Assembly: GCF_025717065.2 (NCBI RefSeq)
Contig: NZ_JAOVZO020000018.1
Location: forward strand, 62,001 to 126,000
DNA length: 64,000 nucleotides
From: Tahibacter soli
GTDB taxonomy: Bacteria > Pseudomonadota > Gammaproteobacteria > Xanthomonadales > Rhodanobacteraceae
Direction: 5' to 3'
Position 1 is the first letter of the stretch. Every line of letters starts with the position of its first letter. Shown piece by piece: positions 1-8,432 of the stretch. Under the pieces are notes generated by a model. It made no database searches, was not told the origin of the DNA, and saw only the letters and a list, made by a program, of their open reading frames with translations. The position numbers and the translations under genes are program-made.

Positions 1-57
1 GTAGTCGCGGCCGGGCGACCGGGCGCACCATGGCGCGACGTCGCCGGATGCGACTAC
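1..57. repeat. Imperfect inverted repeat upstream of the macro-domain gene
   Basis: Bases 1-19 and 40-57 are near-perfect reverse complements: an outer 8-bp arm (GTAGTCGC / GCGACTAC), a 2-base mismatch, then a CCGG(G)CGAC / GTCGCCGG arm, with a loop of about 20 bases. It could be the terminator of a gene left of the window or a leader hairpin of the next gene. The window edge hides the rest, so the function is open. Confidence 0.4.
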
Positions 58-82
58 GAGTAGTTACGGGGGAGGACGCCGA

Positions 83-616
83 ATGCACCTGGTCATCGAA
101 GCGATCGAAGCCGACATCACGACGCTCGCGGTCGACGCGATCGTCAACGCCGCGAACGAGGCGCTCGCCGGCGGCGGCGGCGTCGACGGCGCGATTCACC
201 GCGCGGCCGGCGCGGGCCTCATGGACGAATGCCGCGCGCTGCCGATGATCCGACCGCACGTGCGGCTGCCGACCGGCGAGGCGCTCGTCACCGGCGGCCA
301 CCGCCTGCCGGCACGCCACGTCATCCACACGGTCGGCCCGATCTGGTACGGCGGCGACAAGGGCGAACCGGCGCTGCTCGCATCGTGCTATCGGCGCAGC
401 CTCGATCGCGCGCGCGAGCACGGCTTCGCAAGCGTCGCGTTTCCCGCGATCAGCTGCGGCGTGTTCGGCTATCCGCTCGACCAGGCGACGCAGATCGCCG
501 TCGACGAGGCATACGCCGCATCGCTCGAGCCGGGCTCGCTGAGGCGTATCGTGTTCTGCTGCTTCGGCGCGACCGCGCTGCGCGCGTACCGGGCGGCGCT
601 CTCGGCGCGCGTTTGA
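83..616 (+). CDS. Macro-domain protein, probable O-acetyl-ADP-ribose deacetylase
   Basis: A 177-residue stand-alone macro domain, the usual length for the YmdB-like family that hydrolyses O-acetyl-ADP-ribose and removes ADP-ribose from proteins. The early [10 protein letters not shown] motif and the glycine-rich loop [14 protein letters not shown] (about residues 30-45) form the ADP-ribose pocket, and a later [10 protein letters not shown] segment matches the second phosphate-binding loop. The ATG is preceded by a strong ribosome binding site (GGGGGAGG at 68-75), which fixes the start. The gene is monocistronic, ends just before a bidirectional terminator and converges on the aldolase gene. 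Substrate specificity is inferred from the family. Confidence 0.9.
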   Translation: MHLVIEAIEADITTLAVDAIVNAANEALAGGGGVDGAIHRAAGAGLMDECRALPMIRPHVRLPTGEALVTGGHRLPARHVIHTVGPIWYGGDKGEPALLASCYRRSLDRAREHGFASVAFPAISCGVFGYPLDQATQIAVDEAYAASLEPGSLRRIVFCCFGATALRAYRAALSARV

Positions 617-640
617 TCGCCGCGCCGATCGCCTCCATGA

Positions 641-666
641 AAAAAGCCGGCTCGCGCCGGCTTTTT
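641..666. terminator. Bidirectional rho-independent terminator
   Basis: A perfect 11-bp stem (AAAAAGCCGGC, loop TCGC, GCCGGCTTTTT) lies between the convergent macro-domain and aldolase genes. The A-tract and T-tract on the two sides make it usable in both directions. Confidence 0.9.
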
Positions 667-693
667 CTCATCCGCGAGCGGACGCCGCGAGCG

Positions 694-1704
694 TTACGCC
701 GACTTCTTCCACTGGCCGAGCGCGGCCAGGCCGTTCTCGCGCGCGCGCTGCGCGACGGTTTTCTGCGCATCGCCGAAGTGCTTGTCCATATCCTTCGACC
801 ACAGCTTGAGCGCCGCGGACTGCATCGCGCGGCCGTACGAGAACGACAGCGGCCATGGATGCGGGCCCATCTGGTTCATGGCGTTGAGGTGCGCGGTCGC
901 CGCTTCGTCCGACTGGCCGCCCGACAGGAACACGATGCCCGGCAGCGACGCCGGCACGCTGGCCTTCAGGCAGCGGATCGTCGCTTCGGCGACTTCGTCG
1001 ACGCTCGCCTGCTCCGGGCAGTCCTTGCCGGACACGACCATGCTGGCCTTCAGGATCGTGCCTTCGAGCATGACGTTCTGCTCGTACAGCGACGCGAACA
1101 GCGAACGGAGCGTGACTTCGGTGACGTCGTAGCACACTTCAAGATCGTGGCTGCCGTCCATCAGCACTTCGGGCTCGACCATCGGCACGATGCCCGATTC
1201 CTGGCACAGCGCGGCGTAGCGCGCGAGCGCGTGGCAGTTCGCCTCGATGCAGGTCGAGCTCGGCATGTCGTCGCCGATCGTGATGACCGCGCGCCACTTG
1301 GCGAACTTCGCGCCGAGCCTGGCGTATTCCTGCAGGCGCTCGCGCAGGCCGTCGAGGCCCTCGGTGACGAGCTCGCCCGGGAACCCGGCCAGCGGGTGCG
1401 GACCCTTGTCGACCTTGATGCCCGGCAGGATGCCGTTGTCGAGCATGACCTTCGTGAACGGCACGCCGGCGCGCGTCGACTGGCGCAGCGTTTCGTCGTA
1501 CAGGATCGCGCCGGCGATGTGATCGGACAGGTTCGGCGTGGTCAGCAGCATTTCGCGGTAGGCGCGGCGCGTATCTTCGGTGCACTCGATGCCGACGCCG
1601 TCGAAACGCTTCTTGATCGTGGTGTTCGACTCGTCGATCGCGATGATGCCCTTGCCCGGGGCGACCATTGCCTGGGCAATGCTTTCCAGCTGTTCGATGC
1701 TCAT
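694..1704 (-). CDS. Class I fructose-bisphosphate aldolase
   Basis: This 336-residue protein is a class I (Schiff-base) aldolase of the animal/plant-like family. It interconverts fructose-1,6-bisphosphate with dihydroxyacetone phosphate and glyceraldehyde-3-phosphate in the cytoplasm. Visible signatures are GKGIIAIDESNTTIKKRF near the N-terminus, KFAKWRAV (about 133-140), and EGTILKASMVV, where Lys219 is the expected Schiff-base lysine. It is the last gene of a minus-strand run that starts at pyruvate kinase, five genes upstream. Many betaproteobacteria keep pyk directly next to an fba gene; here other genes lie between. Confidence 0.95.
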   Translation of the reverse strand: MSIEQLESIAQAMVAPGKGIIAIDESNTTIKKRFDGVGIECTEDTRRAYREMLLTTPNLSDHIAGAILYDETLRQSTRAGVPFTKVMLDNGILPGIKVDKGPHPLAGFPGELVTEGLDGLRERLQEYARLGAKFAKWRAVITIGDDMPSSTCIEANCHALARYAALCQESGIVPMVEPEVLMDGSHDLEVCYDVTEVTLRSLFASLYEQNVMLEGTILKASMVVSGKDCPEQASVDEVAEATIRCLKASVPASLPGIVFLSGGQSDEAATAHLNAMNQMGPHPWPLSFSYGRAMQSAALKLWSKDMDKHFGDAQKTVAQRARENGLAALGQWKKSA

Positions 1705-1771
1705 GGAGGACTCCGTGGATGAATTCTTCGCCGCGGTCGCGCAGCGCCGCGGCCGGCCGCGAGACCGCCGA

Positions 1772-4252
1772 TTATAGGCCAGAAGGCGTGGCGTTGCCCC
1801 CGGTCGCGGCCGGCGCGGTGAGGCATTCGCGCAGAAACCGGTCGCTCGCCGCGTGCAGCGCGAGCCGGTCGGCCGGCTGCGACAGCGTTTCGTCCGCGTC
1901 CGGCAGCGGCAGCCAGCCCGGCGGCCGGCCCGCGTTCGCCAGCAGGCTGCGCAGGCGCCACGCGTGCTCGAACGGCACCGACATATCCTCGGTGCCGTGC
2001 ACGATCAGCAGCGGCTGCGTCAGCTTCTCGAACTGATAGACCGGCGAGTTCGCGCGCAGCAGATCAAGGTCGCTCGCGGGGTCGCCGACGAGGCGCTTCA
2101 TGCGCGCCACCGCGGCCGGCCGTGCGTTCCAGACGCTGGCGCTGAACATCAGCGGCAGGTCGGTGATCGCCGAAACCGTCACGCCGCAGCGGTAGCGCTG
2201 GGGCGAACTCGCAAGCCGCATCAGCGCCGCGTGGCCGCCGCCGGCGACTCCGAACAGCGCGACGCGGCGCGCGTCGATCGGATGCTTGGCGAGCGCGGCG
2301 TCGAGTGCGAGGTCGACGTCGGCGCCAGCGCGATTGCCGACGCGCAGCACCGCAAAACCATGGTGCACGAACAATTGCAGCGTCGGATCGAACGCGTAGC
2401 GCTCGCCGGCCGCGTTAGGCATCACCACGAGCGGAAACGGGCCGGCGCCGGCCGGCAGCGTCAGGTAGGCGTCGAGCGGACGGCCGTCGGTGCCGGACGG
2501 CGCCAGCGCGACCGACCTGGCGGGCTTGGCGCGCACGAACGGCTCGCGCACGTCGAACAATTTTTCCACTTTGCGCTTTGTAGCATCGTACAGATAGTAG
2601 GCGTTCGGCGCGTCCTCGGCGTGTACGTCGAGTATCGTGCGGCGGCCGTCGCGGCTCGCATCGACGACCGCGACGTGCGCGTCGGGAAAGCTCGCGGCGA
2701 GCGCCTTGGGCACGCCCGCGTCGCCCTCGGCGTAGTGCAGGCGCGCGGTACCGGCGCGGTAGACGTAGCCGCCGAGCAGCGCGCGGTCGCGTGTGCGTAT
2801 CGTCGCGGCGACGATGTTGACGCCGGGCACCGACAGCACGGTGTCCTCGGCGCTGCCGTCGAGCGGAATGCGCACGATGTCGGTCTGGTCGCGCCCTTCG
2901 TCGGTGCGCACGAGCAGCGACGCGCCGTCGAAGCTCAGCGCAACCGGATCGTAGAGGTCGACTTCGGTCAACTCGCGCAGCTTGGTCCACGCGTCGCCGT
3001 CGCGGCGCATCAGCGCGAGCGTGCCGGTCTTCGGATCGTCGAGCACGATCGCGGCGCGCACGGCGCCCTTGCCGTCGACGAAGCCGCGCAGCAGCGTCTT
3101 GTCCTTCCAGTCGCCGTCGAGCCGGCGTCCGGGCCGGAAGTCGAGCGGGTTGTAGCCCGATGCGCGCTTGTCGAGCGCGAACAGGTGCCGCGCGCCGTCC
3201 TCGTCCGCGCGCATCACGATGAAGCGTTCGGGATCGTCCGGCAGCGCGTCGACGACGGTGACGTCCGGCCAGCGCACGCGTTCGAGCGCGTCATCGCGCA
3301 GCGCGCCGTCGCGCAGGCGCACCAGTTCGATGCCGGAGGCCGCATCCGAGGGCTTGAACGATTTCTTGCCCGGCGACTGCGCGAGGATGCCCGTGAGCGT
3401 CTTGCGGAAGCCCACGATCAGGCTGCGGTCGCCGGTCCACAGCACCGATTCGACGACGCCCGCCACGGTCATGATCTTGACGCTTTCGCCGCTGGCGAGG
3501 TCGACGACGACCGCGGTTTCCTGGTTCGGCCGCACTTCCTTGTACGCGACGAAATCGCCGCCCGGCGAAATCTGCGGCCACATTGCGGCGGTCTGCGGCA
3601 CGAAAAGATCCTTGAACGCCGCGGCGAAATCGGGCGCAAGCGCGGCTTCGCGCGTCTGCCGCGCGTCGGCGCCGGACGATTCGACGAGGCGCGCCATGCC
3701 GGCCGCATCCACCTTCGACGCGAGGAACTCCGGAAACGGATCGGGCGCGCCGGCATCGGTACGCCACGGCAGACGCGAACGCGCGCCCGGCGCGTCGCGA
3801 TCGAACATCGCCATGGCGAACGCCGCGCGGTTGAAGCGGCCGCCGGAGATGCGGTGCGGCGACAGCATGCGCAGGACGAGTTCGCCGGGATAGTTGACGA
3901 CGCCAGGTTCCACCGTGAACGTGAAGCGGGCGCGATTGTCCGGGCGATCCATCGAAAAGCGCATGTCGTCGGAACGGTCGGCGCGCGAATAGCGGTACGT
4001 GCCGGCCGGCAGTTTCAAAAGCCGCGTATTGCGGCCGGAAACCAGATCCTTGACCACATGGTCGCCGCCGTCGCCGTCGATGCGCACTGACCACGCCGCG
4101 GCACTGTTTTCGATCGCGACGAGCAGCAGGCCCTGCCCCGGCTTGAGCGCCGCCGGATCGTCCTTGGCCGCCGCCGTCGCGGCGAAAAGCACGAGCACTC
4201 CCGCGCACGCGAGCGCCCGGGCCGGCAGGCGCCGGCCTTGATAGTCGAACAT
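1772..4252 (-). CDS. Secreted prolyl-oligopeptidase-like (S9) protein with degenerate active site
   Basis: An 826-residue protein with a signal peptide (charged start, then ALACAGVLVLFAATAAA). An N-terminal beta-rich region (about 40-170) is followed by a beta-propeller-like region and a C-terminal alpha/beta-hydrolase domain (about 590-810). The fold matches S9 prolyl oligopeptidase/acylaminoacyl peptidase. However, the nucleophile elbow reads FGVAGGGHAA, with Ala670 where GxSxGG needs Ser. The catalytic Asp is kept (HGTEDMSVP, Asp756). The catalytic His position in PDADETLSQPADRL is Glu788. Two of the three triad residues are therefore gone. I infer a pseudoenzyme, perhaps a binding protein; it is unlikely to be an active peptidase. 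Confidence 0.85.
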   Translation of the reverse strand: MFDYQGRRLPARALACAGVLVLFAATAAAKDDPAALKPGQGLLLVAIENSAAAWSVRIDGDGGDHVVKDLVSGRNTRLLKLPAGTYRYSRADRSDDMRFSMDRPDNRARFTFTVEPGVVNYPGELVLRMLSPHRISGGRFNRAAFAMAMFDRDAPGARSRLPWRTDAGAPDPFPEFLASKVDAAGMARLVESSGADARQTREAALAPDFAAAFKDLFVPQTAAMWPQISPGGDFVAYKEVRPNQETAVVVDLASGESVKIMTVAGVVESVLWTGDRSLIVGFRKTLTGILAQSPGKKSFKPSDAASGIELVRLRDGALRDDALERVRWPDVTVVDALPDDPERFIVMRADEDGARHLFALDKRASGYNPLDFRPGRRLDGDWKDKTLLRGFVDGKGAVRAAIVLDDPKTGTLALMRRDGDAWTKLRELTEVDLYDPVALSFDGASLLVRTDEGRDQTDIVRIPLDGSAEDTVLSVPGVNIVAATIRTRDRALLGGYVYRAGTARLHYAEGDAGVPKALAASFPDAHVAVVDASRDGRRTILDVHAEDAPNAYYLYDATKRKVEKLFDVREPFVRAKPARSVALAPSGTDGRPLDAYLTLPAGAGPFPLVVMPNAAGERYAFDPTLQLFVHHGFAVLRVGNRAGADVDLALDAALAKHPIDARRVALFGVAGGGHAALMRLASSPQRYRCGVTVSAITDLPLMFSASVWNARPAAVARMKRLVGDPASDLDLLRANSPVYQFEKLTQPLLIVHGTEDMSVPFEHAWRLRSLLANAGRPPGWLPLPDADETLSQPADRLALHAASDRFLRECLTAPAATGGNATPSGL

Positions 4253-4321
4253 CGATGTTCCCCTGAATGGTTTGCGTTGCGACCCGACGCCGCTATGAAA
4301 CCATGAAGGAACCCGTCCTGG

Positions 4322-4810
4322 TCAACGGGTCGGCGCGCGGTCGAGCTTCGCCGTGACCGTCGCCGCAAAATCGGCGATCGCGCACCGCGCCTTGACCGCA
4401 TCGACATCGGGCGGCCGGCCTGCGTCGTGCATCGCGTAGCCGACCGTGAAATACGTCAGCGTCGGCTTGCGCGCGGCGTTCGCCGGCGCGGGGTCGTAGC
4501 GCAACGCCGCGGCCGCATCGACGGCGGCTTTTTCCAGCTGCTCGCGCTGCTGGTCGCTGGTCGCGTTCGACTGCGTCAGCAGCGAACCGCGCGTCGTCAC
4601 GCGGCCGTCCGATTCGATCAGCGTCGCGACCGCGACGCAGCCGCCGATGCGCGCGCGCAGCAACTGCACCGGATACTTCGGCGGCGGCGACCGCTTGGTA
4701 TCGAGCACCCACAGCGTCGACAGGTTCTTCTCGTCGACGACCTGCACCTCGTCGTTCGCGGCGGCGGCGGCGCTCGCGCAGAGCATCAGTCCGATCATGG
4801 CATAGCGCAT
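4322..4810 (-). CDS. Secreted TonB C-terminal-like protein (copy A)
   Basis: A 162-residue protein starting at an ATG with AAGGAA about 13 bases upstream. A signal peptide (MRYAMIGLMLCASAAAAA) is followed by PPKYPVQLLRARIGGCVAV, which resembles the beta-strand/helix pattern of TonB C-terminal domains without a membrane anchor or proline-rich linker. It is probably a periplasmic protein of unknown role. A second gene of the same type lies directly upstream (4900-5427), suggesting a tandem duplication. In-frame codons upstream of the chosen ATG would put the signal peptide internally, so they are disfavoured. Confidence 0.7.
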   Translation of the reverse strand: MRYAMIGLMLCASAAAAANDEVQVVDEKNLSTLWVLDTKRSPPPKYPVQLLRARIGGCVAVATLIESDGRVTTRGSLLTQSNATSDQQREQLEKAAVDAAAALRYDPAPANAARKPTLTYFTVGYAMHDAGRPPDVDAVKARCAIADFAATVTAKLDRAPTR

Positions 4811-4899
4811 CTTTTTCGATTCCTTCGCGATGGTTGCCGCCGTGCAGAATACCGGCGGCACCGGAAAGTTCCACTAAGCCACTACGCGACGCAGCGTCG

Positions 4900-5427
4900 T
4901 CAACGTTTGTCGGCGGCGGGTTTCGGTGCCACGGGCGCCGCCACCGCGGGCTTGACGACATCCGGCGCGCACGCGGCGACCACCGCGCTGCGCCGCGCCT
5001 GGATCTGCGCGCGCTGCGCCTCGTCGCCCTTGAGCGGCGGCAGGTTCAGCGGCAGCACGAGCCGCGTCGACACGGGATTGAGCGACTTGTTCGACGGCCC
5101 CGGCGCGTAGCGCAGGCTCTTGACGAAGCTGACCGCGACCGTACCGAGCGCGCTCTCGGGCACGAGCTTTTCGAGCACGATGTCGCTCGTCGTGCCGTCG
5201 GCGCGGATGACGTAGCGCAGCGCGGCGCAGGTCGGCTGGTCGAGACCCTTGCCGTTGTGCGGCGCGTCGGCCGTCGGCGACGCGCTCGCGACGAGCCAGT
5301 ACTTCGCAAGCTCGGTCGTCGACACTTCGCGCGGCGGCGACTGCGCGGCCGCGGCCGTCGCGAGCGCGGCGAGCGTCGCCGCGACGGCGCCGCGCGCGCG
5401 AAACCCGGTAGAACGATGACGAAACAT
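4900..5427 (-). CDS. Secreted TonB C-terminal-like protein (copy B)
   Basis: A 175-residue exported protein with a signal peptide ending near ALATAAAAQS. The central part (QPTCAALRYVIRADGTTSD followed by an LRYAPGPSNKS segment) has the same layout as copy A: a conserved strand, a variable loop, then a second strand. The C-terminus is rich in Ala and Pro. It sits 89 bp upstream of copy A in the same minus-strand run. No TonB-box partner or ExbBD genes are nearby, so a classical energy-transducer role is unlikely. Confidence 0.7.
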   Translation of the reverse strand: MFRHRSTGFRARGAVAATLAALATAAAAQSPPREVSTTELAKYWLVASASPTADAPHNGKGLDQPTCAALRYVIRADGTTSDIVLEKLVPESALGTVAVSFVKSLRYAPGPSNKSLNPVSTRLVLPLNLPPLKGDEAQRAQIQARRSAVVAACAPDVVKPAVAAPVAPKPAADKR

Positions 5428-5492
5428 GGCGATCCCTTGGACTTACGTGTCGGATGCCCGATCATCGCCCCGCGTCGGACCGCCAACAAGGC

Positions 5493-6032
5493 CTAGCCCG
5501 CGTCGTCCGCCGGCTTCGGCGCCGGCCTCGCGTAGCGCGCCGCGCGCGTCAGGCGCGCCAGTCCGCCGCTGCCGAGCGCCAGCGCGATGCCCGCCATGAA
5601 CGTCACGGCAGGGCCGACCACCGCATCCCAGCCGTAGTCGGGCGTCCCGCCGTAGCTCGCGCTCAGGCGCTGCGCCATCGCGATGCGCAGCACGGTCCAC
5701 GCGAGCGTGCCGATCGCGCTCAGCGCGAACCACGCGCCGACCACGGCGTACGCGATGCGCTGCAGATCGATCGCGTCGACCGACGATTCGAACGGCTCGT
5801 GCGCGGCGCGCGTCGATGCGAGCCGCGCGACGACGCCGGGATAGAGCCACAGTACGAAGACGCCGACCGCGCAGACGCCGAGATAGATCAGCACGTACAG
5901 CTTCGTCGTCGCGTCGGGCGCGCCCTGCGCCGCGCCGAGCACGCCGGGCAGCGTGAGCAGCAGCCCGATCGCGAACGACAGCGCGAAGCCGCGCACGACG
6001 AGACAAAGCACGGTATAGAGCGACGTTTTCAT
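5493..6032 (-). CDS. Small integral membrane protein, unknown function
   Basis: This 179-residue protein starts at an ATG preceded by AGGGGAAC. I see about four hydrophobic segments: near residues 5-33, 45-65, 95-125 and 145-165. The loops carry no motif I recognise and the C-terminus is charged (RYARPAPKPADDAG). It lies between pyk and the TonB-like pair, 60-90 bp from each neighbour, so it is probably co-transcribed with them. Confidence 0.65.
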   Translation of the reverse strand: MKTSLYTVLCLVVRGFALSFAIGLLLTLPGVLGAAQGAPDATTKLYVLIYLGVCAVGVFVLWLYPGVVARLASTRAAHEPFESSVDAIDLQRIAYAVVGAWFALSAIGTLAWTVLRIAMAQRLSASYGGTPDYGWDAVVGPAVTFMAGIALALGSGGLARLTRAARYARPAPKPADDAG

Positions 6033-6093
6033 GACGGTTCCCCTGAGCGTGAACTCAACGGAACGTCGCGGCGCCCGCCAGGTGAACATTTCT

Positions 6094-7554
6094 CTACAGG
6101 TCGCCCAGCCCCTCCGCGACGCCGCCGGCGCCGACGCGCAGGAGCTTGAGCGTATTCGTGCCGCCGAGCCGGCCGGTGTGGTCGCCGGTCGTGATGATGA
6201 CGCGGTCGTTTTCGGCGAGCCGGCCGAGGTTGAACAGGTGCTGCACCGCGGCCTTCGTCGCGTGCGCGGGGTCGACGCCGCGCGGGTCGAACTCGATCGG
6301 ATACACGTCGCGGTACAGCTGCATGCGCCGCCGCGACGGCGCGCTGCGCGACAGCGCGTAGATCGGCACGGCCGAGCGGTAGCGGCTGAGCCACTGCGCG
6401 GTCGCGCCCGATTCGGTCAGCGCGACGATCGCGCGCGGATTGACCTGCGAGGACAGGAACATCGCCGACATCGCGATGGCCTGGTCGGTGCGGTCGATGC
6501 GGTGCGAGCCGGGCTGCCAGCCTTCCATCGGTTCGAACTGGCGCTCGGCGCCGAGACAGACGCGGCGCATCGCGGCGACGGCCTTGTCCGGATGCCGGCC
6601 GGCCGCGCTTTCCTGGCTCAGCATCACCGCGTCGGTGCCGTCGATCACGGCGTTCGCGACGTCGAGCACCTCGGCGCGCGTGGGAATCGGCGACTCGACC
6701 ATCGACTGCAGCATCTGCGTCGCGGTGATGACGATGCGGTTGCGCGCGAGCGCTTCGCGGATGATCTTCTTCTGCAGGCCCGGCAGTTCGGCGTCGCCGA
6801 TTTCGACGCCCAGGTCGCCGCGCGCGACCATCACCGCGTCCGACGCGTCGATAATTTCGCCGAGCACGTCGATCGCCTCGGCGCGTTCGATCTTCGCCAC
6901 GAGCGCGCCCTGCCCGGCTGCCGCGCGCAACAGGCGCCGCGCCTCGTGCATGTCGTCGGCGGACTTGGCGAAAGATACGGCGAGAAAGTCGGCGTTGAGG
7001 TCGGCGGCGAGGCGGATGTCGGCGCGGTCCTTGTCCGACAGCGCCGCGATCGACAGGCCGCCGCCGAGGCGGTTCAGGCCCTTGCGGTCGGACAGCGCGC
7101 CGCCGACCAGCACCTGGCAGCGCACTTCGGCGTCGATCACGTCGAGCACCGACAGCGCGATCAGGCCGTCGTCGAGCAGCAGCGTGTCGCCCGGCACGAC
7201 GTCGCGCGGCAGGCCCAGATAGCTCACGCCGACGCGAGACGCATCGCCCGGCGGCGCGTCCGCGCGGCACTCGAGCACGAACGGATCGCCCGGTTCGAGC
7301 ACGACGCGGCCGGCGGCAAATTTCTCGATGCGGATTTTTGGACCTTGCAAATCGGCAAGAATGCCGACTTCGCGGCCGAGTTCCTCGGCGACCTGGCGCA
7401 CGTCTTCGGCACGCTTGCGGTGATCGGCCGCGGTGCCGTGCGACAGGTTCAGCCGCACGACGTCGACGCCTTCCTCGACGATGCGTTTCAACATGCCCGG
7501 CGCGTCGGTGGCCGGGCCCAGCGTTGCGATGATCTTCGTGCGGCGCGTCTGCAT
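6094..7554 (-). CDS. pyk: Pyruvate kinase
   Basis: Pyruvate kinase transfers phosphate from phosphoenolpyruvate to ADP, the last step of glycolysis. The protein is about 486 residues, normal for bacterial PYK. It shows the N-terminal TKIIATLGPAT, the substrate-site stretch VRLNLSHG, the AKIERAEA region and the signature MVARGDLGVEIG, then ITATQMLQSM and PTRAEVLDVANAV. An in-frame GTG nine bases upstream (7563) is an alternative start; neither has a strong Shine-Dalgarno, and I prefer the ATG because it leaves the usual short N-terminus. It appears to head the run that ends with the aldolase. Confidence 0.96.
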   Translation of the reverse strand: MQTRRTKIIATLGPATDAPGMLKRIVEEGVDVVRLNLSHGTAADHRKRAEDVRQVAEELGREVGILADLQGPKIRIEKFAAGRVVLEPGDPFVLECRADAPPGDASRVGVSYLGLPRDVVPGDTLLLDDGLIALSVLDVIDAEVRCQVLVGGALSDRKGLNRLGGGLSIAALSDKDRADIRLAADLNADFLAVSFAKSADDMHEARRLLRAAAGQGALVAKIERAEAIDVLGEIIDASDAVMVARGDLGVEIGDAELPGLQKKIIREALARNRIVITATQMLQSMVESPIPTRAEVLDVANAVIDGTDAVMLSQESAAGRHPDKAVAAMRRVCLGAERQFEPMEGWQPGSHRIDRTDQAIAMSAMFLSSQVNPRAIVALTESGATAQWLSRYRSAVPIYALSRSAPSRRRMQLYRDVYPIEFDPRGVDPAHATKAAVQHLFNLGRLAENDRVIITTGDHTGRLGGTNTLKLLRVGAGGVAEGLGDL

Positions 7555-7626
7555 GGTCGTCACTGTCGTTTGAAGCCTCGTAACCTAGCACAGCGCAGCG
7601 ACGGTTCCGATCATGCTTTATGCGTT

Positions 7627-8403
7627 CTACCGCAAGGTTTTGTTGAGTAACGCCGCGAGCCGGGCACCGGCCGCGCGCAGGCGCTGCTCGGCGACCGGCC
7701 GCTCGCGCTCGAGATACGCGTCGTCGATCTTGTTGCCGGCCGGGTAGATGTCGCCGTCGCGCACGATCGCGCACGACTCCTCGGCCCACCGTTCCGGCGT
7801 GCCGCCGCGCTCGGCGTCGCGTCCGCCGGACAGCCGATTCACATATTTCGGCCACGACAAATGCGTGGAATTGAGCAGCAGCCCGTCCCACACGCCGTGC
7901 AGATTCCAGTTCTGCCGCCCGTAGCGCACCTGCACGGTGTTGCCGCCCTTGTCGGGCTTGAAGCTCGCGTGCAGCGGCTGGTGCACGTCGCCGACGAAGT
8001 GCACGACGAATCGCAGCGCGTCGGCGCGTTCGGCGCGCGAGTTCGACCGGTCGGCCAGGATCGCGGTGTACTTTTCCAAAGCGCCGACGACGCATTCGCC
8101 GCCGCGGCAGTCGCGCGAGGCGTCGTAGCGGCACTGGTCGTCGCGGAAGTTGACGTAGTGCTGCCGGCTCGTCTGCCGGTACAGACCCGGGTCGGTATCG
8201 CGCAGGTCGTCGGCCCAGGTCGCGACGTCGACGAGCGTGCGCTCGTTGTCGGGCTTGAGCAGCGCCTGCACTTCGGCGCGCGCGGCGTCGCTCAACTGCC
8301 GGTCGGCGAGACCGGCGACCGTACGATGGCCGAGCGGCCCCCAGGCCAGCGCCGGCGCGGCGAGGGCGCACGCGGCGGCGGCGAACGTCAGCTTGCGCAA
8401 CAT
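7627..8403 (-). CDS. S1/P1-type zinc-dependent nuclease
   Basis: A 258-residue secreted nuclease. The signal peptide ends at ALAAPALA and the mature chain begins WGPLGHRTVAGLA. In S1/P1 nucleases the N-terminal Trp of the mature protein and the nearby His are zinc ligands, so the cleavage site fits. Further signatures are HYVNF, the zinc-binding HFVGDVHQPLHA, the GGNTVQVRY segment and NLHGVWD. It probably degrades single-stranded nucleic acids in the periplasm or outside the cell. It lies 29 bp downstream of the metallohydrolase gene on the same strand. The start is set by the signal peptide; a longer open frame upstream is out-of-frame shadow of the neighbour. Confidence 0.92.
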   Translation of the reverse strand: MLRKLTFAAAACALAAPALAWGPLGHRTVAGLADRQLSDAARAEVQALLKPDNERTLVDVATWADDLRDTDPGLYRQTSRQHYVNFRDDQCRYDASRDCRGGECVVGALEKYTAILADRSNSRAERADALRFVVHFVGDVHQPLHASFKPDKGGNTVQVRYGRQNWNLHGVWDGLLLNSTHLSWPKYVNRLSGGRDAERGGTPERWAEESCAIVRDGDIYPAGNKIDDAYLERERPVAEQRLRAAGARLAALLNKTLR

Positions 8404-8432
8404 CGTCGACTCCGAGAGTTCTTCGCGGCGCA

